64,000 nucleotides of DNA. Source: Ailurus styani. Taxonomy: Eukaryota; Chordata; Mammalia; Carnivora; Ailuridae. Positions 22,157 to 32,790 of this stretch are shown piece after piece (the first letter of the stretch is position 1; the number at the start of each line of letters is the position of its first letter). The stretch lies in assembly GCA_002007465.1 (NCBI GenBank), contig LNAC01000273.1:937887-1001886 (forward strand), written 5' to 3'. The position numbers and the translations under genes were made by a program. The notes under the pieces were generated by a model. That model made no database searches and was not told the origin of the DNA. It saw only the letters and a list, made by a program, of their open reading frames with translations.

Positions 22157-22352
22157 CCCAAAGTCAGTAAACTACAGCCTGTGGATCGAACCCTATCCAT
22201 GGCCTGCTTTGTATGACCCATCAATTAGATTTTTTCTTTTTTTACATTTTTAAATGTTATAAAAAATAAACATGTGAAAGAACTGCATGTGGTCCACAAA
22301 GCCTAAAATACTTACTATATATGAAATCTTATAAAACAGCTTGCTGACTCCT
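22157..22352 (-). mobile_element. hAT-Charlie-type non-autonomous DNA transposon
   Basis: Ends 'agtcagtaaactacagcctg' and 'cagcttgctgactcctg' are inverted repeats of each other. The body has 'caaagcctaaaatacttact', matching the 'aaagggccagatagtaaatattttaggctttg' repeat. An 8-bp target duplication 'ggtctaaa'/'gatctaaa' (22149-22156 and 22353-22360, one mismatch) is typical of hAT. It is inserted in the L2. Confidence 0.82.
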
Positions 22353-22499
22353 GATCTAAATAGTGATAGTGGAAATGCAGAGAAGGGGAGGGAGTTGAAA
22401 TATGTTTGGATGGGCAGAATTTATAATGGATTAGATGTGGTTGAAACAAAAGGGATTTAAAGGAAGACGTCCAAGTTCAGACTTGAAGTGCCATTATAT

Positions 22500-23145
22500 A
22501 AAATGTGAGACACCAAAAGTAGAGAGATTTGTAGGGAGGAAAAATGAAGAACTCTGTTTCAGATACCATGGTGTGCAGATGTCCTGTCTCTGTGTGCTCG
22601 GTACCTTCCACCAGCATTGTTATGTTCAGGGAAGCTTTCTGATTTATAAATTATGTCTTTCCAAGATAGAAGCCAAAAAAAACCCCCAAAAAACAAAAAA
22701 CAAAACAAAACAAAACCTCATTCCAGTTTTCCTTGCAATTGGATGTTGTTATGTCCATGAATTACGGAAGCTCATGCAAGACGTTGATTGGCTCTCGAGG
22801 ATCCATTCTGTTAATAGACTCCATTAGCTCCAGCTGTCAGTGGCTGCAAGACCGTCTTGGGTTAGGACATCCGTGCTGTTGGTCAGTTGTGAAAAATTTA
22901 AGCTCATGGCAGTCATGTAAACGGTAGCTTCCAGAGTTTGATAATGGCAGCAGCTGTGGTGGTTTTCTCGATGGGCCACTCCTCTTGTGGGTGCTGCTTA
23001 TTTCCCCTGAAATGTAGCCTTGAACCTGGTTTTCGAGCCCTCCCAACATTCAGTGAGTGTCTCAACACCCTTTTAAAAATTCCTTTTCGATTTCTCAGCC
23101 AGAGTCCATTTCTGTTGCTTGTAACTAAGAACTATGACTGATAAA
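22500..23145. repeat. Unclassified insertion within the L2
   Basis: The L2 register breaks at about 22500 and resumes at about 23150. The tail 'gttgcttgtaactaagaact' with 'atgactgataaagac' resembles the end of an old LTR or MER repeat, but I cannot name it. It contains most of the 130-codon open frame (22435-22827), which also spans an A/C-rich (aaaac)n tract at about 22675-22715 and is not credible as a gene. Confidence 0.45.
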
Positions 23146-23400
23146 GACATTTAATTTGTTACGCCTGTGAGACATTCAAGTGAAGACATTAAATAGAGAG
23201 TTAGCTATACAAGTCTGAAGCTCAGAGGAGAAGTCTTGGCTGGAAACAGAAATTTGGGAATTGTTAGACTATAAATGTTATTTAAAGCTACAGAAATGGA
23301 TAAGATTGTTTAGGAATAGAGTATAAAGTGAGGACTTAGGACTGAAAATGGAAGAAATTCAACATATAGATGTTGGGTGGAGAAGGAAGTTTAATTTTTC

Positions 23401-25129
23401 TTCTTTCTGAGGTGCCTTAGCATTTTATGCCTCCCATACCTAATATATTCTGCCTCATATTATAGCTATTTGTTTACATCTATGAAAATGATTTACCTGA
23501 TTTTTGGTTCCTTGAGGGAAATGACTGTAGTTTCTTCATGTTTCCTCCAGGAGAAGCTATAATACTTTATGTGAAATAGGCATTCTATATTTTTTCTACT
23601 TAATTTTTCAATCTTAATTGAACCCACCTTGGGTTTTAAAAAAATATATAGCAACAAACTAATTTTGAAACAATTACTTTCTGTTTTCTTTGGTATGTTG
23701 GCAAGAAACTCTATGAAATAAACTTTTTTTTGTTGGTTTTTGTTTTGTTTTGTTTCTCCGTTGGGGCATTTTGTAAATCACAGGATGGACAACTATTGGA
23801 CTAGTTTTTATTTTCAGAGTGCTCTTTGGAACTATCATGAGATGGGCATGGGACAGTTTTAGAAATACAAAGATAAATACATTTTAAAAAAAGGCCCACA
23901 AAGATTTCAGTCAATGTAAATAACACTGGAAATTATTTAATTTCTGACTTAATCTATTGTCACCTCTAGTCCTATTTATGAAATATATTTTTTAAGGACT
24001 CTGTTTTGTACCCTTTGATATGAATTTGTATGCAGAAAAACTAACATTTTCTAACCTTTGTGAAACTCCATCACATTGTTCTACTAGAATAATGAATGGT
24101 CAGCTGAACTTCTGAAGGGCACTGTAAAAATAGGCACTCACTTTCGACACAAAATTTGTTGCCATTCCTAGGGCCTGAGTTCCTTCACAATTTTCTATAC
24201 CTTTGGCCCTTGATGACTTCTCTCTGGTCAAACCATGAAGCTGAGTTCAGTGCTTGTTAGGTAAATCTTCTCTTCCCTCTGTACTTACATTTTGTCAAAT
24301 AACTTTCATATTGGTGGTCTCATGTGATACTGGCAAAATCTATACATGTTTGGCCAGATAGATTCTATTACCCAAATTAACAGTCTTAAGGTAACCTGGC
24401 TAGCACCTTGTTTTGCTGGGAATAGAAATGTGATCTTCAAATTCTCATGCCTTTTCTTTCTCTCTTTTTTTTTTTCTCATGCCTTTTCCCCTCTACATTC
24501 CATAAACTAAATAAAGTGAAAGAAAATAAATGTGTCAAGGGATTAATGGCTATTCATGGCTTTAGCTGTGATTGAAAACCAGAGATTATGGGCTGGGAAA
24601 TTCCTGTGAAATCTTACTATTTCTGGACACCCTGTTTGGATCATTTGTTAATATATATTTACTATAGATTTTTTTTTCAAATGGTGCACAGGTAGCAAAC
24701 TATTACTGGATTGAGAGTATAGGGGAAATAAAGAACAATACATGTAGAAGTTTGGGGAAATAAAGAACAATACATGTAGAAGTTTTGAGAAGCACTGGAG
24801 ACGGATTCAAATAACATTTGTAAAGGGATGCCCTCTTGCAGTTGGAGAGCGATAACTATGCCAACGGTATTTTATATCTCTAATTACAGAGTCGTATAGG
24901 CTGAAACCTAGATCTGACGAATGATTTGTCTGTTTAAAATCCTTAGATGGCTCCTATTGCCTTTTTAAATTTCCCTAATATACTTAAAGATATTAGAAAA
25001 TCTTTGGATCAATACTTGTGGCTGACTGCAGGGGAGAGGCAAGCAGGAGGAAGGGGGAGGGTGACCTGCTCTCTGCGTGTCGTGTCACATCCTCTATTGA
25101 GAAGCCCTAGTCTGTCCGGGAGTAGTTAA
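23401..25129. other. AT-rich non-coding sequence
   Basis: No family or exon recognised. It contains a GTTTT-rich tract (about 23728-23756) and the 32-bp tandem repeat at 24722. Confidence 0.4.
24722..24785 (+). repeat. Perfect 2 x 32-bp tandem duplication
   Basis: 24722-24753 is repeated without mismatch at 24754-24785. Unlike the gap-flanking repeats there is no n between the copies, so it is probably a real recent tandem duplication or a variable-number repeat. Confidence 0.95.
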
Positions 25130-25440
25130 AGGCCTCTAGAGAGCTGTCTTGACTGATATCACCTGGCCCATCCTGTCACTTAAGCCTCCTGTCCTGCCTT
25201 TCTCNGCCCCCCCCCCCCCCCGCCCCGGATGTTTGTTCTTTCCTGAATTTATAGCTCAAATGAACTTCAGCCACTTGTATTCCATCAGGGCTCACTGCTA
25301 CCACCTGTGTGAGGTCTTGCCAAACTTCTCTCTCCCAGAACCTTGAAAATTTATATCTTCTTCTCCTGGATCTCTAAAATCTTGCATAATGCCTAACGCT
25401 AGATAGACCTATAAATATCCTATAAATGAATGGACGGATG
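25130..25440 (+). mobile_element. Possible L2 LINE 3'-end fragment
   Basis: 'gtgtgaggtcttgccaaact', 'gcataatgcctaacgctaga' and the final 'ctataaatgaatggacggat' roughly follow the sense L2 tail ('aggccttccctgacc... gtgcctggcacatag... aataaatgaatga'). Weak, because divergence is high. Confidence 0.4.
25205..25228 (+). repeat. Gap base at the edge of a poly-C run
   Basis: A single n at 25205 is followed by g and about sixteen C's and then 'gcccc'. The complement is a long G run, a known obstacle for sequencing, which explains the break. Unlike the other gaps, no duplicated flank is seen here. Confidence 0.85.
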
Positions 25441-26069
25441 TATCTGACTCATGTCAGAATGCTAGTTAATATCCGCTGGAAAGAAGACCTGTTCAGGAGT
25501 TCACTGCTTTCTATACCCTTATAACCCAGCATTGCTTGCCTGAGAGATTCTGGCTTGATAATAGGCCATGAAAGTTGTATGCATATTAAAAGTCTTATTT
25601 AAAAGAGAAACAAACTTGCATTTCATACCAGTTAGCGAAGACAATGAAATAGCCTTATGATAGGGGATCGGGGAGTCTGCTTGTGAAACATCCGTCTTCT
25701 TTCTGAGAGAATGGACGTTTCCTAACCTTTATACACTGTTGAGAAGATAACGAGTCATTGCTTGAATGTTTCCCTTGCTTGTGTATTCAAACTCCCAATA
25801 TTCTGCCCCAAAGAATAGGATGGGCCACAATATTACCATCTACTCAGTAGCTGCTCAAGTGAACCATTTACAATGTCTAAGTCAAAATCTTGTCTTCTAG
25901 GTTCAAAATGCAATTAACTGCTGGCTCTTTAGGGAGAGGAGATAAATAAATAAATAAACCTGTTCCCAGCATAATTATGCTACCCAAAGAGTCAAACCAC
26001 TCTCTATCCTTTGCACATAGGTCAACTGGAATAATTATTAGTAATAATGCTTGATATTATGTGTTTTCA
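25441..26069. other. Unassigned non-coding sequence
   Basis: No repeat or exon recognised. A short (AAAT)n is present at about 25943-25961. Confidence 0.4.
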
Positions 26070-26320
26070 TGCCTTTCCCTCAGGAGATCAGATTGCTTTG
26101 CACACATTATCTCATTAATCCCTACTCGCATTTTGTGCAATAGAAAGAAGTGGGTTCCCCTTTATGCTCATATTAAAGGGTTTTTCCTGCTCTCAGTTGT
26201 AGCAACTCAGACCCAAGGAGGTTAAGCAACTTGTCCAAGGTCATACACTACGTCAACTGCTGATTTAGGTCTTTTTGTTCTTAACTCCTGTATTTTCTCC
26301 TCTAAACTGCACTGCCTTCA
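26070..26320 (-). mobile_element. MIR SINE fossil
   Basis: Complement order of MIR: 'ttgcacacattatctcatta', 'ccaaggaggttaagcaactt', 'gtccaaggtcatacactacg', 'aactcctgtattttctcctc' and 'taaactgcactgcctt'. Clearly MIR despite divergence. Confidence 0.85.
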
Positions 26321-28054
26321 GAAATGGTCTCTTCAGGCTTCACTGCATAGTATACTGACCCATATCAGGGTTGAAGTTTATTAAGTAGCACAAGGCTAAG
26401 CCCTTTACAGAAGAGGTCCTGAGTCAACAGGGAGTGTGTGATATCTCTGTTTTGTTTGAGGTCTTCTCCATATGAATAAACTGTCAGAATAATTTCATAA
26501 TTCATTGTTCTTTCAGGTTTGCAAATAGCATTCCCCTGTTTACTGGTGACTGGAGAACACAGGAATTTTGCTAAGCTGTAACAGTGAAAAAAACAGGATC
26601 CTACTCTCAGCAGAATTGATCCCTCTACCCCCGCAACTGCATTGCTGTAGTACCCTAACACTCTGTGACTTTGATGCTAAGAATGTAAATGAAAGGGAAC
26701 AAAATCTAAGCCGTTTGACTCTTCTAAATCAATAGCAAACATTATTTGAATATTACATTGAACAGCTGTAATACTAGTGTAACTTTTCAGCCCTGGAGCT
26801 GCAGCCATTAAGCCTAAAGAATGACAGTTCTAAGCCAAAACAGTATTTTGAAAGACATTTCATTGTCACTTTGTTTCAAAAAGTATTTCTTAGTCTGATG
26901 AAATTTAATATAAATTGATGAAAGAATTAAATTCCCATCTGTAATGGAGAAGCCAAGGATAGGCATGCTGTAGGGACATTTTTGTTTTCTTTTGAACCAA
27001 AAAATTGATATTTAGCTGGGGGCTAGTTTAAAAGAAATAAAAATACAAAATAAAAAGCAAAACAAAACAACCCAAAACGTGATTCCAGAACATTTTATGG
27101 GTAATAAGGCAACATTGCTTGAATATGGCTTCAGCCAAAGGTTGGGTAAAATATAATAGGGACGAGCTTCTCAACATGGAGTCTGTTTCTCAGCATTACA
27201 ACTCTATGGGAAAGCTTCCCGAAATCTCTCATTCTGCTCCAAGCAATCTTTGACTCCTTGGGTAATTAATTCTTTTCACTGAAATATGCTGTTCAAGCCC
27301 TGCTATATATTTTTGCCTACATCCAGATCTCCTGGAGAGTAACAGAGAATAAGGCTCTGTCCCAATGGTGAGAGCTACTCTTCAAAGATAAATATCTCCT
27401 CTGTTTTATGTTTTGTTTAAATTGGAAAAGAACGGTCCAACAAAGCCTGCACAGTGTCAGTGTTTAAGATCGAGTTGTTATGCTATTTACAAAAAAAAAA
27501 AAAAAAAAGCTAGAGGAAGAAAAAACCATGCACAGCAGAAACCATGAACCTTATTATATGACTGCCTCCTATTCTATCAATTGATTTAAAATCTTTTAAA
27601 AGCCTGTATTTTTAGAACTTGGAAGCTCAATACAAATTGTAAGTAGATTGTAATGAACTTCTGAAATATAAAGCCTTTAATGAAAATATCATCTGACTCT
27701 AAAATCATATATCATATGTTTTTAAGTTTAACTCATGGTATGCTTTCAAAAAAACTTAGAATACTAGGAAAAGAACAAGGGGGTACAAATTATATTTAAA
27801 AGAAATGATCAGTATACTACTTTCATTTATAGTCTCCTGATATTTTTCTGATTCTTCTGTACTTTTTTCCTAAAATGGTATTTCATAACTTCCTTAAAAG
27901 TTCAATCAGGTATTCTTTTCTTTGCTTTTTAGAATTCCATCTTTATACTACCTAATGCTTTTTAAGGTAACTTTATATAGTTTTATTTTAATAATGGAAA
28001 TTAGATTAGATCTACCTATCTCTTAGAAATTTTTATAAATTATACTGGTTAAGG
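26321..28054. other. Repeat-poor non-coding sequence
   Basis: No SINE or LINE recognised apart from short A runs (27491-27508). 27080-27480 is of balanced composition and free of recognisable repeats, and could contain conserved non-coding sequence, but by eye this is only a suspicion. The minus-strand frame at 26365-26661 (98 codons) has no known motif. Confidence 0.4.
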
Positions 28055-28235
28055 GCACTGCCAGGTTTTAGGATACGGCTAACCTATCAGACCCATCTGT
28101 GCCTCAGTTTTCTCAGTTGTACAATGGGGATAATAACCATACTTCTGGAGCTGTATTGGAAATTAAATGAATTCATCTGGGGCAAATGCTCTGTGTTTTG
28201 ACACATTATAAATAGTATGTAAATGTTAGCTTTTG
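28055..28235 (+). mobile_element. MIR SINE fossil
   Basis: 'tgtgcctcagttttctcagt', 'tgtacaatggggataataac', 'ggaaattaaatgaattcatc' and 'aaatgctctgtg' follow the MIR consensus on the plus strand. Confidence 0.88.
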
Positions 28236-28588
28236 CTTATTGTATTATCACCACTTTTCAAGCTTTATCTTTTATAAGCTTCTTTCTATTTAGACTTTTT
28301 TTTTTTTTAAAACAATCTACCTAGCTCTTTAAAAGTATATTAGTAGTGGAATGAGCACTTGTCTTGAGTCAGGAAAAGTATGTTCTGTGTACTAGTTCCA
28401 AATATGTTGCTTACTTGTTAAGATTGAGTGGGAATTTTATGTTGTCACTTCAGGGTTTTATATTTCCTTATTTAAAATGAAGGCACTAAAAAAATGAAGA
28501 TACTAAATTAGATTAATATTTTCAAGGCATTTGGAAATTAATTTATAAATTAATAATCAGTAAATGATCAACATAGTGGTCAAGTCTT
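28236..28588. other. AT-rich non-coding sequence
   Basis: Nothing recognised apart from short T and A runs (28298-28310). Confidence 0.4.
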
Positions 28589-28602
28589 TATCAAGGAAGC
28601 AT

Positions 28603-28795
28603 TTTTTATAAGAGATCTTTGTACTTATTTGACAGAGAGTGAGCACAAGCGGGGGCACGGAGCTGCAGAGGGAGGGGGAGAAGTGGGCTCCCCACTACAC
28701 AGAAAGCTGGACATGGGCCTTGATCCCAGGACCCTGGGATCATGAACTGAGCTGAAAGAGCAGACACTTAACCAACTGAGCCACTCAGGCGCCCC
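28603..28795 (-). mobile_element. Older arctoid-type CAN-SINE
   Basis: The body reads 'gagcacaagcgggggcacgg' and 'gagggagggggagaagtggg' instead of the mustelid 'tcacaagtaggcagagagg', with a diverged head ending 'ccactcaggcgcccc'. A 14-bp target-site duplication 'tatcaaggaagcat'/'tatcagggaagcat' (28589-28602 and 28796-28809) with one mismatch supports an older insertion. Confidence 0.92.
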
Positions 28796-28809
28796 TATCA
28801 GGGAAGCAT

Positions 28810-30205
28810 ATTATGAAAAGAACTGTAGTACACTATCACTAGGATTTCATTTAAAAACAACAACAACAAAAAACCCTTTCACATTTTTCAAACCAGAAAA
28901 AGGGAAGAAAGAGGTAATCTTAAAATGAGAAGTTCTTTATATTGAATAAATTTAACTTTATGAAAAACTCATGCAATAGAATAATAAATGGAAATATTTT
29001 AATATCAGTTTCAGCTGAGGGCTGAAGACAATTGATGCCACATTACAAGTTGAGTTATGAGACCACCATGAAGGATTTGCAAAAGAAAATATGGAGACCA
29101 ATTTTGTGAATCTAAACATTCTCAGCCATTTTGCAAATATGAAAGTACTGAAAGTGGAGATAAGAAGGGGATTTTGGAAAAAGCTATGCTGCTAAGTCCC
29201 ATTCCACTTCCTGTGGGAGATTTTTGGGAGTGTGAGGTGTCTGACCCTCCATCCCAAACATTGGGAAAAACATTCAACTGAACCACTTATAGTTTAAAAT
29301 GTGTATCGTGGAGCTTGGGAAACATAGTGTACGTGCTGCCCCCTATGGATGCGTGAGACATCAAAAGAATAGCAGAATAGAGAAATGACCTCACTGGGCA
29401 ATAGGCATCCCCCGGGCATCCCCCGGGATAAATGAAGTGTAAGGATTTCCATGGACCAGTCACAGGTAGGATAAGTACACCAGCACAGATATGAAAGAAA
29501 ACGAATGTAGGGTTTTCCTAAGTCCTTTATAGGGGCTGCCTGTGATTCCAGCATCACAGAAGGTAGGTAAGAAGCTGAGGAAAGAACTACAGGTGCAGGA
29601 AGTCAAGGGTTTGGCCTCCCTTGAGAGAACTGCAGGTAAGAATTTGTTAGGGATGGAAAGGTCTCCACTATTTGGGCCTGTTCCCCCGTTAGATAAAGCA
29701 ATCCATTTAGATATCCGACTTGTCCAGAGAGTATGCAATTATGGATGGTGGCAGATTCAACAAGAAAAACTTTTCTTTCCTTTCTTCTTTTCTTCCTCCC
29801 CATAAGAGTTAGAAATTATCAGTCAACAAAATGGAGGAAGATGGGTAAAATCACAAATTGGGGATGGAAGAAGGGCATGGCAATTCCATTCCGTTTCCTC
29901 AGTGTAGGTGCTTAGCATGAGTCTGGTCCAAGATAGCAGGGGATGAAGACCTCTTTGAATAGCATGTAAAGTTTTTATTATTACAAGTATAGATAAAATT
30001 TTTAAAGACTGTTTCCATGATGTGAGAATAAGCAGAAAGTCAGAAAGCCATGGGACATACCTCAAGTTTCATTGAAGGACAGGAAAAGAACAAGACCCAG
30101 AAAGTAAATGTTAAAAGAATCAAGGGCTGAAAAGAAAGTGGTTGAATACATCTCACAAACCTTGCATTTCAAGTCACTTTTCTACTAACGGCAATGCCTT
30201 CGTTA
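28810..30205. other. Non-coding sequence with minor repeats
   Basis: Contains a CAA-repeat (about 28855-28869) and an 11-bp tandem pair 'gcatcccccgg' (29405-29415 and 29416-29426). Several overlapping 60-92 codon frames on both strands near 29300-29915 carry no motif I recognise. None has the flanking splice or poly-A context to support a call. Confidence 0.4.
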
Positions 30206-30392
30206 GTTGGTATTTATTTATTTATTTAAGATTTTTATTTATTTGAGAGAGCACAAGTAGGGGGTGGGAGGGCGAGGGACAAGCAAACTCCCCTCTGAGT
30301 AGGGAGCCAGATGTGGGACTTGATCCCAAGACCCTGAGATTATGACCTGAGTGGAAGGCAGACACTTAACTCACTGAGCCACCCTGGCACCT
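30206..30392 (-). mobile_element. Older arctoid-type CAN-SINE
   Basis: A (TTTA)n tail side, then 'gagagagcacaagtaggggg', 'gtagggagccagatgtggga', 'gaccctgagattatgacctg' and a diverged head 'gagccaccctggcacc'. The GGGTGGGAGGG-type body is the older form. No clean target duplication seen. Confidence 0.9.
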
Positions 30393-30844
30393 GTAATTTT
30401 TTTTAAGTTTTATTGTCAGCCCTCCCAGTTGAATATTAGTGAAGTAGAGAATCAGTAGATTAGATGAAATTTGTGATCACTTTACCAGACAGAAATACAG
30501 GAGAAAATATCAGACTATCCACTTGCAAATTCTAATTCACCTTCTGAAACTAAGCTATCACAATTTGTCCTTTTATTAGACAGCAGAATAGTAATAATTA
30601 AATACTCTTTATTGAGAAACATTAGTAAAATAGTATTTATATCAACCTATATATATATATATATGTAATTTAGCTATTTATCTGTAAGTTCTAAAAACTA
30701 GGACATCAGAAATACAGTTTGAACTTTGCACATCAGGAGAGAAGATAGTTTAGAGTAAGGAACTTGTGTTTTCCCCAGGTGAGTTCTAAACTTAGGTTAA
30801 CCTAAGAAACAGCAAAGGAAACAAATAGTAGTTAAATGATTTCT
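30393..30844. other. AT-rich non-coding sequence with (TA)8
   Basis: A (TA)n microsatellite lies at 30649-30664. No other feature recognised. Confidence 0.5.
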
Positions 30845-31050
30845 GTGTGTCCAGGAGGTATGTTAAGTGCTTTACATATGTAACGTTAGGCAACCCTTAC
30901 AAAGAACTCTGGGAGTAGGAATGATTAACCTGATTAACAAGGAAGTTTGATACTAATATATTTAAGTTAATGTTCCAAGATTCTAGAGCTCCTGAGTGAC
31001 AGAACTAGAATTTTAAATTCAGTCCACCTACCCGGAAATCCACTCCCTTT
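30845..31050 (-). mobile_element. MIR SINE fossil
   Basis: Complement order: 'ggtatgttaagtgctttaca', 'ttaatgttccaagattctag', 'agctcctgagtgacagaact' and 'ccactccctttccactctac', matching the end-to-start MIR arrangement. Confidence 0.7.
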
Positions 31051-31084
31051 CCACTCTACCCAGTGAAAACTTCTATGTATTTCT

Positions 31085-31385
31085 TTATTTATAAAAGTTC
31101 AAATTGGATACATTAGATCCAATTATATAAAACATTTCATCCACTAGAAGCACTGGTTTCAGGACATTTTTATCAAGTTTTCTGACTTCTAGTTTCAAGC
31201 TTTGTAGAGTTCCTGAGTTCTTTGTGCTTACTAGCAGGTATTTCAGAGGTACTTTTGCCTGTCTATGTTTAGATGAACCTAAGGCAGTGACTGCCTCATT
31301 CACTTTGTGTCCTGTGGCCTTGCAGAGTGCCTGGAATCTAGTAGGTCCTCTGTAAATATTTCTCAATTTTATAAATAAATGATCG
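31085..31385 (+). mobile_element. Probable L2 LINE 3'-end fragment
   Basis: The tail is diagnostic: 'cagagtgcctggaatctagt', then 'aggtcctctgtaaatatttc' and an 'ataaataaatga' end, as in the sense L2 terminus. The upstream part is too diverged to align by eye. Confidence 0.5.
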
Positions 31386-31394
31386 TGAACAATA

Positions 31395-31600
31395 TGTTTA
31401 TTTATTTAACACTTATTAAGTGCCTCCTACATTCCAAACACTGGCAATTCCATCAATGGAGAACAAGCTAGAGATGGTCCCCATAAAATGGATTTTGGTG
31501 GTCTAGTAGGGGAAGACTGAGTTAAGCAGAAACAATGAAGGACGTTAAGTGCTCCCAGTGGGGTAATTGCAAGTGCTGTGGGAGCATAAAGCAGGAGTCT
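31395..31600 (-). mobile_element. L2 LINE 3'-end fragment, tail-to-tail with its neighbour
   Basis: 'tttatttaacacttattaag', 'tgcctcctacattccaaaca', 'gatggtccccataaaatgg' and 'tgctgtgggagcataaagc' follow the complement of L2 from its 3' end. Confidence 0.65.
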
Positions 31601-31740
31601 CTAGCATGCTCTGGGTGCTTGTGAGTAGGGAGACTGGGGTGTGGTCTGGATTGTTTTGTTCTGATACTTTGCATTTAATGTTTGAATATGGTAATGGGGT
31701 GAGGCAGAATGATCATTCTGCTGTTTCTTAAATGGAGAGG

Positions 31741-31885
31741 AAATAAATATATATAATATATATAAATATATATAATATATAAATATAATAAATATATAAA
31801 TATAATAAATATATAAATAATATATAAATATATAAATAATATATAAATAAATATATATACTATAATATATATATAAAAATAATTT
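31741..31885 (+). repeat. AT-only low-complexity tract
   Basis: About 145 bases of almost pure A/T in (ATATAA)-like units. It accounts for the Ile/Tyr-rich minus-strand open frame here, which is not a gene. Confidence 0.95.
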
Positions 31886-32029
31886 CACTGAAAATGGGAC
31901 CAGTGCCACTCACAGTTCATCTAGAACTGGAACAACAATGACAAATAAGATTGTTGTAGAAACAGTCCTAATTTAGGTGATTGGGCCAAGAAGGAAACTC
32001 TTAACTATGAAGATCTACCCAGTTGCAGA

Positions 32030-32405
32030 GAACTTTCTGCAGAACCGACTACTTACCTTCTTTTCCTCATACCTTCTTCTCCCATGCCTTTGCTGGCCTA
32101 TTTCATTCTTCAAGGACACCCTACTTTCATGTCTTCACTCAAGCATTCTGTCCTGTGTGAAAGCAGTCTTCTCTGATGTTTCCAGAAAGAGCTATTGTTT
32201 CTTTCTTTTATGAACTAGCTGCATCTCGTACCTTCCTTTTAGCACCTAATACATTGAGCTGAAGTTGCTGATATTTGCGTTCCTTTTACTATAAGAATCT
32301 TGCTTCTTGAAAGTAACAATTTTCTTTTCTCTATTTGTGTCCCCATTACCTAGCACAGTACTTGTATTGCAGTAAGTTATATATTAAATGTTTGTTGAAT
32401 TTTTT
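32030..32405 (+). mobile_element. L2 LINE 3' end
   Basis: Sense order preserved: 'ccatgcctttgctggcctat', 'caaggacaccctactttcat', 'cagtcttctctgatgtttcc', 'gcacctaatacattgagctg', 'gtccccattacctagcacag' and 'attaaatgtttgttgaattt'. This is the clearest L2 in the window. Confidence 0.85.
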
Positions 32406-32599
32406 TAAATTCCTATGAAAATTAATAATTTGTATTGCTTATCCAAATGTCTTACCTATATCGAGTCAGTTGGAGGATATTTGAATTCTGGAATTTTGCA
32501 CATTTTTATCTATTTAGGACCATGTATTAAAAAGTTACATTTTATATATTTTTAAAGAATCATAGCATTTTGAAAAACTAACAACATGGATTCTTCAGT

Positions 32600-32790
32600 T
32601 AGCCTCCTGGGATCTGAGTCTAAGCTTTGTCCCTTGTGGACTTCCCAGTTGTAACTTTTCTCTGTCATGGTTTCTTCATCTGCAAAATGGACATAAATTA
32701 TACCTAATAGGGTGGTGGGGTTTAAATTATAGCGAGATAATAGAAAGTACTCTGCACAGTCCTTGATATTCAGTACAGTGAGTATTTAAA
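32600..32790 (+). mobile_element. MIR SINE fossil
   Basis: 'tcatggtttcttcatctgca' plus 'aaatggacataaattatacc', 'gggtttaaattatagcgaga' and 'gtactctgcacagtccttga' follow the MIR consensus. Confidence 0.82.

Larger units (their letters stand above)
21480..23400 (-). mobile_element. Antisense L2 LINE fossil, split by later insertions
   Basis: The plus strand starts with the L2 3' end ('tcattcatttattccttcaac', about 21490). It runs through 'gatggtcaggaaagacccag', 'ttgcaggccttgaaggccac', 'agcaaccagtaaaggacttc' and 'tggattagatgtggttgaaa', and resumes at about 23150 with 'gagacattcaagtgaagaca', 'tacaagtctgaagctcagag' and 'gtcttggctggaaacagaa'. Order is consistent with one element. It is broken by an hAT element (22157-22352) and by about 0.65 kb of other sequence (about 22500-23145). 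Coding capacity is lost. Confidence 0.7.

Noticed and set aside
22435..22827. 130-codon plus-strand open frame, the longest in the window
   Set aside because: It crosses the junction of an L2 fossil with another old insertion and an (aaaac)n tract, and shows no known motif. The length is expected by chance in 64 kb.
31601..31909. Ile/Tyr-rich minus-strand frame
   Set aside because: Encoded by an AT-only low-complexity tract.
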